Assembly (NCBI GenBank): GCA_963082975.1
Contig: OY720345.1
Location: 1,749,001-1,813,000, forward strand
Direction: 5' to 3'
DNA: 64,000 bases
Source of the DNA: Labia minor
Taxonomy: Eukaryota > Arthropoda > Insecta > Dermaptera > Spongiphoridae
A program made the position numbers and the translations under genes. Below, piece by piece: positions 35,371 through 46,734 of this stretch. Every line of letters begins with the position of its first letter. Positions within the stretch are counted from its first letter, which is position 1. The notes below the pieces were generated by a model, which was given only the letters and a program-made list of their open reading frames with translations, ran no database searches and was not told where the DNA came from.

Positions 35371-35470
35371 GAGCTCGGTGTCCCAGGTATTAATATTACC
35401 AGCCAAATCCAATAATAATGAATCATTTTTTTTAACTTAAGTACCGAGCCGAGGCTCGGGGTCCCGGTAT
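35371..35470 (+). repeat. Hairpin module, copy 1
   Basis: About 100 bp. It begins GAGCTCGGTGTCCCAGGTAT and ends GGCTCGGGGTCCCGGTAT, near-identical direct repeats. Just after the first repeat is TAATATTAC within GGTATTAATATTACC, and before the last is the hairpin CCGAGCC-GA-GGCTCGG. GC-rich ends stand out in AT-rich surroundings. Confidence 0.85.
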
Positions 35471-35558
35471 ACATATTTATGTATTATTGAGGACCCCAAG
35501 TTCCATGCAATGATGCAACATTTAATAATTGTAATAAATAATTAAAGAATTGTATATC

Positions 35559-35658
35559 AGCTCGGTGTCCCAAGTATTAATATTACCAGCCAAACCCAAT
35601 ATAATAATGAATTTTTTTTTTTTAACTTAATTACCTAGCCGAGGCTCGGGGTCCCGGT
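35559..35658 (+). repeat. Hairpin module, copy 2
   Basis: Same layout: AGCTCGGTGTCCCAAGTAT, TAATATTACCAGCC, a T run, then CCTAGCCGAGGCTCGGGG and GTCCCGGTG. The hairpin stem has one change (CTAGCC against GGCTCGG). It is preceded by the 42-base word that also precedes copies 1 and 4. Confidence 0.85.
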
Positions 35659-35803
35659 GTGATCTTAATATATTGTCAGAATTAGATAAATAATGTAGAG
35701 AGAAAAATTATTTAAAAATAGATATTTATTTAAATGAAATAAAATATTTTAATTTACAGAATGAAAATGTCTATAATAATGTCTAAACATTTTTTCGAGC
35801 GAC

Positions 35804-35898
35804 AGCTCGGTATCCCAGGTATTAATATTACCAGCCAAACCCAATAATAATGAATCATTTTTTTTAACTTAAGTACCGAGCCGAGGCTCGGGGTCCCG
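35804..35898 (+). repeat. Hairpin module, copy 3
   Basis: AGCTCGGTATCCCAGGTAT, TAATATTACCAGCC, then ACCGAGCCGAGGCTCGG and GGTCCCG. It ends where unit II begins (35904). Confidence 0.85.
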
Positions 35899-36375
35899 AA
35901 ACTCTTATCTTATTATGCTAGCTAAAATTGGATATATCTATCTATATATATTTCTATATATATTTCTATATATATTGGTTCTCAAAAACCGCTCTAACGA
36001 TTTTTTTCAAATTCACACTAGATATAGTATTTATAAAGAAAAATTGAGTTTTATTGATCACATCTCTTGAAACTTACAGCTTCATTATTAATTTCTTAAT
36101 TAAAAATTATATATGGGTGACGTCAATGGCATCCATTTTGGAATTTTACTCCCGCCTTTTTTTAAAGAATATTGTATTAATATTTTTTTTATATTTAAAA
36201 TATTTTAAAATTTATTATTTAATTTTGAAATAAAATTAAAAATATTTATTTTTAATAAAATATATATATATATATATATATATTAATCTCTCTCAAAAAA
36301 AAAAAAATAACAACAAAATAAAAAATGGTTTGGTATTTGGTGTCGGAAGATGGTAAAAAGATTATCTAAATATCT

Positions 36376-36430
36376 TAGACAAGTGGGTAAAGCCACTGTT
36401 TTGATGAGTCAACTTCGCAGGATCGAAACC
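36376..36430 (+). repeat. tRNA-like (SINE head) segment in unit II
   Basis: TAGACAAGTGGG at 36376-36387 fits a pol III A box and GGATCGAAACC at 36420-36430 a B box, about 33 bases apart as in tRNA genes. The sequence continues into CGGCGG and a T run. It is homologous to 35134-35187. The likely source is an old tRNA-derived SINE carried inside the larger repeat. Confidence 0.5.
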
Positions 36431-36891
36431 GGCGGAAAATAATTTTTTTTTTTTTTTAATCTATTATTTTTTAATAAATTACTATTTTATATTTATTTAT
36501 TCATTGTTCTTTTATTAAATTTAATATTTATTAATATTATTTATTATTAATTTATATATGGACAAATGACACACATATTGAAATTTGACTCCCGCCTTTT
36601 TTTAAAAGATATTGTATTAATATTTTTTTTATATTTAAAATATTTTAAAATTTTTTATTTAATTTCGAAATAAAATTAAAAATATATATTTTAATAATAT
36701 TTTATAATTATAAATTACGATATATATTTATCATTTTTCCAATAAAAAAAAAATATTCATGCACTTAGAAACATATCTAATAATACATATTTATGTATTA
36801 TTGAGGACCCCAAGTTCCATTCATTTTAATCAGATTGATGCAATGATGCAACATTTAATAATTGTAATAAATAATTAAAGAATTGTATATC

Positions 36892-36991
36892 AGCTCGGTG
36901 TCCCAAGTATTAATATTATCAGCCAAACCCAATATAATAATGAATTATTTTTTTTTAACTTAATTACCTAGCCGAGGCTCGGGGTCCCGGT
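36892..36991 (+). repeat. Hairpin module, copy 4
   Basis: Close to copy 2. The conserved TAATATTAC reads TAATATTAT here (single change). Hairpin CTAGCCGAGGCTCGG and terminal GGTCCCGG are kept. Confidence 0.85.
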
Positions 36992-37136
36992 GTGATCTTA
37001 ATATATTGTCAGAATTAGATAAATAATGTAGAGAGAAAAATTATTTAAAAATAGATATTTATTTAAATGAAATAAAATTATTTAATTTACAGAATGAAAA
37101 TGTCTATAATAATGTCTAAACATTTTTTCGAGCGAC

Positions 37137-37233
37137 AGCTCGGTATCCCAGGTATTAATATTACCAGCCAAACCCAATAATAATGAATCATTTTTTTTAA
37201 CTTAAGTGCCGAGCCGAGGCTCGGGGTCCCGGT
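37137..37233 (+). repeat. Hairpin module, copy 5
   Basis: Close to copy 3: AGCTCGGTATCCCAGG, TAATATTACCAGCC, then GCCGAGCCGAGGCTCGG and GGTCCCGGTA. It lies about 90 bases before the reverse transcriptase pseudogene. Confidence 0.85.
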
Positions 37234-37321
37234 ACTATTATTTATTTCAATTGCTTTTTTAAATTTCTTTACTTAGAAATCCAAAATAAAATTTTAATAG
37301 TATTTTTTATCTTATAAATAA

Positions 37322-38481
37322 AAATGAATTCAATATTTCTGTTCACCAATTTTTTGAAAACAATACGAAAGCTTATGACTCAATTGACCGGGCAAAACTT
37401 TTTCAAATCTTGATCTTAAGGGGAATTCCAAAAAAAAAAATAGTACGTATACGTATGATTCAAATTTGTTTTGAAGGTAGTAAAGGAAGAGTAAGATGCT
37501 GGAATCAAATATCAGAAACTTTCGAAATTCGGAGTGGGTTAAAACAAGGAGTCGCATTATCACCAATTTTATTTAATTTAGTTCTGGAATATGGAGTTAG
37601 TAGACAAATTGGGGAATAATCAAACGGAATCGAATTAAACAAAAAAATTCAAGCATTAGGTTACGTAGACGACTTAAATAGAATAGGAGATTTGGCAATT
37701 GCAATTATAGATAGATAGCGTAGAAAAATTAATCAAAACAGGAAAAGAGGTGGGACTGGAAATTAATAATGCTAAGACTAAATATTTAGTAACAGAGAGG
37801 AATAATATTAATACACAAAGTCTTAACAAACAAAATGTAGAATTCAAAAATGGAGAAAAATTTAAATTCTTATGATCTGTAATCACGAAGGATAATAATA
37901 TTCGAGAAGAATTTAAAGCTTGGTCCCAATCGGGAAAAGCCTGTTATAAAGGGGCAATAAAGGGGCTTATCGAGACAAAATTTTTATCAAAGGGGATAAA
38001 AATTAAAATATCTAAAACAATTTTTTTTACCGCTTGTGTTATATGGATGTGAGGCATGGTCTATGACCTTAGAAGACGAGAGTTGATTTTAGAGTATTTG
38101 AGAATAAGATTCTTCGCAGCATTTATGGGCCACAGAAAGATGAGGTCACCGGGGTATGACGGAGACTGTATAACGAGGAATTGTATGAACTCCAAATATA
38201 GTTAAGGTTATAAAATCGAGTAAGGCTGCGATGGGTAGGGCACGTGGCTAGAATGGGAGAGGAAAGAATGGCGAAAAATATATTGGTGGGAAACGTCCTC
38301 TTGCAAGACCAAGGACGCGGTGGGTGGATAATGTAGGAAGGGACGTGAGAGAGATGGGAGAGGGTAGAGATTGAAGGGTTGTGGCTCAGAATAGGGATAC
38401 TTGGAGAAGTGTGGTTGCTGCGGCCAACAACTTTCAAGTTTCGTAGAGCCACACAGATAAATTAGATAGATAGATAGATAT
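37322..38481 (+). pseudogene. Non-LTR retrotransposon reverse transcriptase, 5'-truncated (copy R3)
   Basis: A frame over 37362-37720 shows successive RT motifs: AYDSIDRAKLFQIL, GIPKKK, RSGLKQGVALSPILFN and GYVDDLN, the last being the catalytic YxDD box at 37662-37673. One in-frame stop (37617) lies between motifs. Further on, FLSVITKDNNI and LSKGIKIK resemble the post-RT region, then GCATGGTCTATGACC and ATTCTTCGCAGCATTTATG lead to the C-terminal words found also in copies R1, R2, R4 and R5. The 3' end has GTAGAGCCACACAG and a GATA repeat tail (38464-38481). The endonuclease domain is missing; the hairpin-module array sits in its place. Dead by stops and frameshifts. Confidence 0.92.
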
Positions 38482-38711
38482 AACAATAACAATTAATATT
38501 AGAAAAATATTTTTTAAATTGTAATTTTTGTTACAAAATAATTATTTTGACTAATTTCATTATAAAACAATAAGTTATCAAGTACACGGATTCCTATTAA
38601 TTATGATATTGAAAAAAGTCAATCAAAATCAATTTTTTATTCTTTAAATTATAAAAATTAAAATAATAATTGTTTAATTGAATTGATAACACCGATTAAA
38701 AACACAATGGC

Positions 38712-38750
<39 letters not shown>

Positions 38751-40361
38751 ATCTATTGAGAATATCGATTTTTATTGAAGCAAGAAAGTATTTCAGGGCT
38801 AATGTTTGGTGCCTTATCAAAAGTGCAAATGGAAGTTTATTTTGAAAAGTTTGTAGGTGAACTCAAGTTGAATTCAATTAATCAACCATTTGATCAAACT
38901 CATTATAGGCGTGGGAAGAGCAATTCAGAAAGCAATCACTCAATCTTTCTTCTATTGAGTGGCAACCGAGCAGAGAGAGAACTAAGAGAACCCCCCACTC
39001 CCTACTTCCTCTTTTAAACGACCCACCAACTAATCATGCCAGTCATGAAATTATTTCCAAAAATCACTATTTTTTCACCTTACTTCAGTAAATAAATTTG
39101 GCAATATTTAAATTCAATATATTTTTATAACGTTTTTCTCAACTTCACTTGGCGTCTCTCTCCCTGTCTGTCTGTCTGTCTGTCTGTTCGCTCTTTTGAC
39201 AAATTGAAATCGATTTTTCATCATCTTTAGATTGAGATAGACTTTTGAAAATTTATATAGATATTTCAATCGATCCCTTGAAGGCTTAAAAGAAATATAA
39301 TTGAATTATAATTAATTATGTAATTTATAAAATCTGAAAACAGTTTTATTTGAATAAAAAAAAATTCTTTAATAATTTTTGTGAATTACTTACTATCTAT
39401 TATATTTTTGAAATTTTTGAAATTTCATTTATAATTCAATATTAACAATATTAATTTAGTAACTCAGAAGTTAATGTGATCTCAGAAAAGAATATATAAT
39501 TTGTGTTTTATATGTAAATAATGTAAAACATAATTATAAAATAAATTGCTTTTTGGGATTGAGTTGAAAATCATTATAGAATACCAATTTAATGGGAAAT
39601 ATATTCATTATAAAATAATTTAATTGCACATCAAGCCTTTATACAAAATCCCGATCATCATTTATTTATTTTGGCGAAAATAAATAATAATTAAAAAATA
39701 AATTAAAAATTTTCATATTTTTATATTAATATAACAAATGAATCAAAAAGTAAAATTGAAATATAGTTTCAAGATTGAATATCCATGTAGTTAATTCATT
39801 TAAATTATTTATTTTCGAGGGCCAATGAAAAGAGAATTTAATGAAATTCAATCAATTAAACATACATTAATAACTACCCAATTCTGGTTGTGTTAAACAT
39901 CATAAACATCATGGCATATACTTGTATCAATAAAAAACAATATTTTTTAATGTTTCAAATTTATTTGTGATATTGTTAAAAAGTTACTCGTAGTTAGTTA
40001 TCTATGTTAATGTAATGCAAAAATCGAATGAGTGTCTAGTGTTTATTTATAATGAATAATCTCTACCGAATCATTGAGTTGGATTCGCATATGAAACTCC
40101 GAGAATTGTGAAGTTAAAAGAAACAACAAAGAAATAATAAACAAAAGACAAATAAAATAAATAAATAAATAATTACAAAGGTGTATTTCAACAGTCTCTT
40201 AAAAAATCTCTGTAGTTCCATTCGAGACGTTTATATTACTATTATTATTATAAAGTATTCTTTTAAATTCAATGAAAATAATATTATAATCTGTTTACTG
40301 GTGGCATAGTCAACACAAAAAACAGATTAGTGTAAAAGTCTACCAGCTCTCAGAAAAATAA
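38482..40361. repeat. AT-rich stretch with (AT)n and (CTGT)n
   Basis: AT repeat at 38718-38747 and CTGT repeat at about 39164-39187. An 80-codon plus frame at 38775-39017 has no motif. Confidence 0.55.
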
Positions 40362-40419
40362 TAACTGAAACTCTACGCCCCCTTATTAAATAACTGAAAC
40401 TCTACGCCCCCTTATTAAA
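40362..40419 (+). repeat. Perfect 29-bp tandem duplication
   Basis: Two identical head-to-tail copies (40362-40390 and 40391-40419) of a 29-bp unit containing CTGAAACTCTACGCCCCC. No differences, so it is recent. Confidence 0.97.
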
Positions 40420-40679
40420 AAATGGATGAAATAAGAAGAAAAATTAGTATAATTATAGGAAATATTAAATGTTTATAATTGATTCTTTTATAATATATAC
40501 CATTTATTATAATATATCATAATTTTAAAACTATTATATCTTTTTATATTTTTTAGTTTCTTTACGTTGAATCTTGAATTTATGTTATTACATTAATCAG
40601 AAAACTTAAATTAGAAATATATTAAAATAAAAATGATTAATTGAGCTTATTATCTGTCAAAATTATTTAAGAGAAAGAT

Positions 40680-41400
40680 GTAATTGGATTGGCTCTTTTC
40701 ATCTATTTCTTCTTCTCTTTTCATAAGCGTAGAATATTTCATCTCTCTTTTTGTCTCCCTATTTTTCTTTGGGAGATGAAGAGAAGAAGTGAAAGAGTGT
40801 TGTGGAGGAGAGGGTGGGGGGGGGGGGGGGTGCTAGCAAAAAGGGTAAGAAATAGGCGTCAAAGCTCTGGCAAATGAAAAATAAGCATTCATGGTGTCTG
40901 CACCAATGAGATAATAAGAAAAGTTTGCAAATTGTCCTTTAAATAATTGTTTCAATTAATAATCCTTGTTTTCAACTGAAAATTATTCCTTATCTAATTT
41001 GAAAGTATCTACCAGTAGAGGACAAAAGATTTCATCTGAATGAATGGCTTCTTATAAAGTATGCATTGAATTTAGATTAGAGATAAAATTGATTAATTCG
41101 CATATTATCGCAAGACGTATTGCGAATAATTTGTGTGGACCTGGACGTGCCTTCAATTCCCTTTCCACATACACACACACACACACAGAGAGATTATTGG
41201 ACTTGTGTGTTTCATCTTATCACCAACAACCAGGCTCTTTGGCTCTTCGTGCACCAACTAATCTCTTTCAAGCCTTTATTGATAGTTCATCCTTCAACCA
41301 CTTAATTGGGATGATGGTTTATTGCTATGTTCTATTGAAAAGATGTTCTCACCACCTCAGTCAATGAACCATGTTCCATCATTATTTTACTAGTGTTAAT
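40680..41400. other. GC-richer island with G run and (CA)n
   Basis: A 16-base G run (40815-40830) and a CA repeat (41169-41188) account for the 62-, 61- and 107-codon frames. No domain is visible. Confidence 0.4.
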
Positions 41401-41890
41401 TTATTTTTCAATGTTCCTATTATACAAGCTTAGTGGATAATCGAATGGAATTACTAGCCATAATCCAATTATCAATTAATAAATAAATTATTGTTAGGAA
41501 AAAGTTAATTGTAACATTGCGCGCGCGCCAGATATAAAATAAATATTATATAAAGAGATCATCATGTGACTTAACTTGTCTATATATATATATATATATA
41601 TAATTATGATAAAAGACAATATTTGATTCCAGAAAAAATTTATTTGGGGGGAATGAGTATCGAGAAATCACGTCTCTACTATATTCTCTCTCTATATCAA
41701 CTCTACTGACTCAATTAACTCTATTATCTCAATACTGTCTCAATACCACAGACTATCCGTATCAGACTGATTCACTCCAGGTTAGTTTTTGAAACAAAGT
41801 TTTAAGGACATCGTTCCATCCCTTGCCGTATTCATAGTACTAATTTTAAAAAAATGTTTAAAAAAAGCGGGCTTGTGTGTACATTCGGCG
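41401..41890. other. AT-rich stretch with short (GC)n and (AT)n
   Basis: Alternating GC run at 41519-41529, unusual in this base composition and a potential Z-DNA former, and an AT repeat at 41581-41602. Confidence 0.6.
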
Positions 41891-41891
41891 A

Positions 41892-41944
41892 GGTTTGATC
41901 CCTCGAACTCGAGTCGGCGAACCACGCGGCTAACCTCCTGGCCA
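41892..41944 (-). repeat. tRNA-derived SINE head (candidate)
   Basis: On the minus strand TGGCCAGGAGGTTA resembles an A box and GGATCAAACC a B box about 30 bases downstream, with GC-rich sequence between. The downstream sequence becomes T/A-rich. No intact cloverleaf was found, so a SINE remnant is more likely than a tRNA gene. Confidence 0.5.
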
Positions 41945-43180
41945 ATATTGGAAATTAAATAATGTATAGGTATAAGGGGTAGGTGATGGGATGGGGTTTG
42001 TTTCAAGGGTGTGAACACATAAGAAAAATTATAATCTCTCCAAAAAGGTCAAGTGTTATTTTATATATGTGAACCTCATAAACCATTCGATACAGGTACG
42101 AATTGTTTTTATTATTGTTTCCTTTTTCCAAATTTCTTTTCTAATATTTAACAAATGGTCATGTATACAATTAAAAGAAACCCAAGTTTGTGAAAATAGA
42201 ATTCAAAATTGATTGTTTATAAGTTATTCTATTTGTGTATTATATTATTCCAATTGTGTGATCACGTACAAGAGAAAATGTATATGTACGCGGACGTATA
42301 ACTATATATCTTAGAAAAAGTATATATTGAATGTAAATATTATTTTTTCTTAATCATATTAATCAAATTCTTCCATTTGTATTTCTTTATCTTAATATAT
42401 ATACGAGTATTTTTTATAGTATAATAATGAATGATGATTGTAAACTAAGACATTTTTATCTTTGTGCGTTTTTATATGTAAATTAATAATTATATTCAAC
42501 ACTCCTTGGAACCTTCTCGAATATTCGTGAGTATGAAACATATTATTTTTATTTTTATACATAAAATATAAATTTATAAACATTCTGATATCATTGAAAA
42601 TTTTTATTGTATATACAAATAATATTCCTTTGTCAGAGACTGGAATCGAAATAGGATCTTCTTGAATTGAAGACATACAAAAGGAAAATATGGTATATAC
42701 ATATAACTTTACAAGCTTTCTAGATATTTTCAATAAAGTAAGATAATATGGAAAATAAAATTTTTCGCTTTAAAAATGTAATATAAATAATATATTTCTT
42801 CATCCAATTTTTAACGATTTTATTGTTTCTATTTCATTCTAAAAAATAATAATTTATAATAACAAAAAAAAATAAAAATGATAATTAAAAATTATATATT
42901 TATATTAAATTAATATAATATTTTTTTTTATAAATATTATTAATAAAAGTATTAATTAATTTTGAACAAAATTAATGTTTTCAAATTTTTATATCACTTA
43001 TCAACAACATAACTGGTCATAATTTAATAATTTATGTAATAACATTTATTGTAATAAATATTATATCTTTTAAAGATCTTTTAAAAGGTTGAGTGTTTTG
43101 AATTTTCATTTTCCCTTTGTAAAGATTACAATTAGAAATTTAAATCAATCATGTGCAAAGGACATGAATGATTTTATTTG
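41945..43180. other. AT-rich stretch, no gene seen
   Basis: A 113-codon minus frame (42392-42733) is Tyr/Ile/Asn/Lys-rich low complexity with no motif, as expected by chance in AT-rich DNA. Confidence 0.45.
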
Positions 43181-43640
43181 TTCTTTGAAAAAGAATCAGA
43201 TGGAAAGTTTGCCTCGGCGTCCCTTTCTATTTAGCTTGGAATAAACATGAAGTTCAAAATGAACAGACACATGCAGAAGGAAAAGGCGACGAGCTCCATC
43301 CATCCAATGGCGGGGGTTGAATTTTTGATGAACACGAAACACAAAGAATAAAGAATACAACTTTGCTTTTGTGTGCTCTCCACAACGAGTCACTCAACGG
43401 GTTGATCTAATTTAAAATTATGTTAAATAATTCACGACGAATCATTACTTGGAGAGTGGGTCTAAGGGAGCGGGTCATTATTAACTTGCAAGCCTGCTAC
43501 CCCCCCCCCGGCGTCCCCTTGGGCTACATGGTCAGGGATATTGTCCGCCTCGAGCGCACATTCGGTTAATTACATCCCAAATCACCCTTCGCGCAAGCTA
43601 TTGTGCCTTTGATTTATATAATTGATAAGCAAGAGAAACC
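43181..43640. other. GC-richer island, no recognised product
   Basis: Contains a C run at 43500-43509 and several CpGs. A 65-codon minus frame at 43196-43393 has no recognised motif. Possible conserved non-coding sequence. Confidence 0.3.
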
Positions 43641-45850
43641 AGAACCTTCGATAGCCCTATTGTACTGTTAGATTAAAATATTTCTATACATTTTCAACAA
43701 TTACGTTGCAAATCTTAATAATTAATAAAGACTTTTCAAAATAATAATGTAATATAAGTAAAGTATTCGATTATTGTATCAATAATTTGATATGGACAAG
43801 CAAAAAAATAAATCATCGTACAAAAAATCTTCAATTTTTAAATGCAACATATCTCTATAATTGGAATTTGAAATACTATAATATGTACTATTGAAATTTT
43901 ATACAAATACAGTGCAAAACAATTTTACTTTTGTTTATCAATAAATTAATATCAATTAAATATATACGAGTACAACAGTACTATTTATGTTGAATGTGTA
44001 CAACAAACAGCTACATTATTATTATTATTATTATTATGATCTCAATGAATTTTAATTTTAATAAAAATTCGGCATATTCAATATTATTATTGTATGAGTC
44101 AATTTGCTTTCCATGTCAGTGGATTAAGTAGAAAAAAGTTTTAATCTAATTATAGTGGAAAGTAAGAATCATTTGTTTTAATTTCATTGTAATCAATCAA
44201 TTTAGTTGAGTTTATAAACATACAATTTCCAAGGACAGACAAATAAATATCTGTTGAAAAAATGCTAAAGTCATACAAGTTTTGGGTATGAAGAAATTAT
44301 TTAAAAAAAAAAAAGTGTTAAATTTGATTAAAAATTAATACGTAAAGATAATTAAAATTTAAATGAAATGTTAGAGATGTTCTCGAGTATATTGAATGTA
44401 TACGAGATACTTAAAATATATAAGTATATATACGAGTTGGTATACTATTATACGTAATATAATAATGTATAATGTATATTTCTCCTAGTCTACTAGAATC
44501 GCCTTGAAAGTAGACAACCAACAACAAAAACGACGTTGAAAGGTTGTATTTCCTATTCACTCTTATCAATCATTTATTTGATCTTTGTTTAATTTATTAA
44601 TTCTTTTTTTGTTAATTAAATATAGAATCATCTGTTTTATTTTCAATGTTTATTATATACTCGTATCTAAAATAAAATTTGTATATATCTATATCCTAAT
44701 ACGTATATATACTATACGTATATTATTCTAGACAAAATATTATTATTATTATTATTATAAAAAATATAAGTGCTAGAAACATAAACATCATAAACATTTT
44801 ATTATGTTATGTAAATTAATATAAAATATAAAAATCTAATAATAACTTGATAAGAATAATTTTTAATTACAACTCTCAATGATGTCTCAACTCAATTTAA
44901 ATAAAAGAAAAACTTCTAAGGTGTGTGTTGGGGTTTAAAAACATTAAGCAAATATATCAATCAACTTGAAATTGCACCTACTGTTTTAATTAAAAATTAA
45001 TCTTATTAAGTTATTAATACATTTTTATGTTCTATATTAATTGATATAACATAAAAATTAAATTACCCGATATATTCAACTAAATTAATACTAGATTAAT
45101 TTCGCGAATATGGCAATTAATAAATTCTAATCCATTTTATTATTTTTTTATTATCTTTCTTATACTATTATTATTATTATATATATAAATACATATATAA
45201 ACGAATGTAATTTATGTAGATTGAAATAATTATTGATTTTTTTTTTAAGCGAATAAAATAGTATGACAGAATTCTTAATTTAATCAAATTAAGCTGCTTT
45301 TATAGTCTTCTTGACTCTGTTTTAACTTTTTGTCTATCTTTTAGATTAATCGTGAAATTCAAAGAGATCCATCCGTCTCATTAACTAAAAATGTTTTTTT
45401 TTTTTTTTTTTTTGTCATAAGATAACTCATGACTACTTTATTTCTTATAAATAGGTAGAGGAGAGTGCTTATGTCCTCGAGAAGCGTATGAAAAAACTTA
45501 CTGCTGGTAGTTAATAGGGCAAGGCGCCAGTGAGAAATGTCCATCATTTGTTAAAAAAAAGCAGGCGACGAGAATCTTAAATCCTTATTCTTGGCATTTA
45601 ATGGAACAGATATCTTTTATCCAATATTATTATTATAATATTTTAGCTTATTTCTTTTGCTCTATTATACTCTTTCAATAATAATATATGTATATTGATA
45701 CTACTGAACTACTAGGTTGTCTAAAGTTGTACTTTGAATATAAAATAAAATATAAATTAGGATAATACAATAAATGACTGAAAAATAATTTATTGTATAT
45801 GTGTTTTTGGTATTCAAATAAATTTTTCTATAAGAGTTCATTAAACCACA
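43641..45850. other. AT-rich stretch, no gene seen
   Basis: ATT repeats near 44017-44036 and 44740-44758 and a T run at about 45393-45413. Several TACTCGTA/TACGAGTA octamers lie around 43970-44660. Confidence 0.5.
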
Positions 45851-45851
45851 A

Positions 45852-46100
45852 AAATTGTGAGAATTGTAGACCAAGCCCCAATGTTTCGACTACTCCAAGT
45901 TACTAATTCAACTGTTGATATCTTACTATGTCGAGGTTCTCGATGTGTCAAAGTCTAGACACCCAAGATAATTGACAATGACACCCCAGAGAAATTCGAG
46001 TTGACTGATTCAGCATCTGTCATTCTAATAACTCGAATATACAATGGAAACATGAAAACTTCTCCTAACGTTTTCACATTTTATTTTACATTTTTTATCT
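45852..46100 (+). other. Open frame interrupted by one TAG, unrecognised
   Basis: One plus-strand frame is open on both sides of a single TAG near 45957. Before it: IVRIVDQAPMFRLLQ and VDILLCRGSRCVKV. After it: TPKIIDNDTPEKFELTDSA. The peptide is less repetitive than other chance frames here. It may be a decayed gene or transposon fragment. No family recognised, and chance is not excluded. Confidence 0.2.
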
Positions 46101-46730
46101 AAAAACTGATTTTTTTTTAACACGTCCTTATTTATTTAAGCAAATTTTTTTATTAAAATGTTATTAAATTCTTTGATACTGTTATTATACTGTTATTATA
46201 TGATCAAAATTTAAATAATAATTATCTTGATAGTTAATTGTATAGTTATCTAGAGATGTCACAAAATGTGCTTTACAAAATTTCAAAAAATAAGAGAATG
46301 CAAATCAGATAATTTTGAATATTAGAAATACATTTTTCCGATGTTTTTTTGTTTTTTTGTCATAAAATTATTCCTATATTACTGACTCACTTTCCTAAAA
46401 ATTAAATTTTGCTTTATTTTATATATATATATTTAAGGATTGAAATATTATTTAAGTATTTAGAATATTGCCAATTTTCAAATTATTTATTATTATTTAA
46501 AAAAATATTGTTGCAATAATTTAAACTACATAAGAGTATAACTTTTGAAATTCAAAGGTTTTCATATTATTTATATTTTACTACTTTTCGCCCATATTTA
46601 TATAAGACACTAAGATATAAAGATGTTTCAGTTCTACGTACTACATAGTCTAATAATAATAAGAATAATAGGTAATAGTAGGTATATATGTATTATATAT
46701 ATTATCATGTTCAAAGACCAGTGCTGGGTG
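46101..46730. other. AT-rich stretch, no gene seen
   Basis: No supported feature. Confidence 0.5.
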
Positions 46731-46734
46731 AGTC

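Larger units (their letters stand above)
34328..35903 (+). repeat. Segmental repeat unit I
   Basis: Starts at CTTATCTTATTATGCTAGC, which recurs at 35904 where unit II starts. Ordered blocks: a TCTATATATAT minisatellite, GGTTCTCAAAAACCGCTC, GTGACGTAAATGGCATCC, two copies of a block CTCCCGCTTTTTT...AATCTCTCTC (34600-34760, 34920-35070), a tRNA-like segment (35134-35187), and three hairpin modules (35371, 35559, 35804). It has no coding capacity. Confidence 0.85.
35904..37235 (+). repeat. Segmental repeat unit II
   Basis: Second copy of the 34328-35903 unit, about 1.3 kb, with the same blocks in the same order. It has expanded TA repeats (36260-36281), a better tRNA-like segment (36376-36430) and two hairpin modules (36892, 37137). 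It lacks the equivalent of module copy 1 and has a 20-base longer linker after GACCCCAAGTTCCAT. Confidence 0.85.

Noticed and set aside
35371-37233. Hairpin modules as Helitron 3' ends
   Set aside because: A hairpin is present but it is not followed by CTRR at the usual distance, and the terminal direct repeats are not a Helitron feature.
41892-41944. Functional tRNA gene on the minus strand
   Set aside because: Boxes are present but I could not pair an acceptor stem or anticodon arm.
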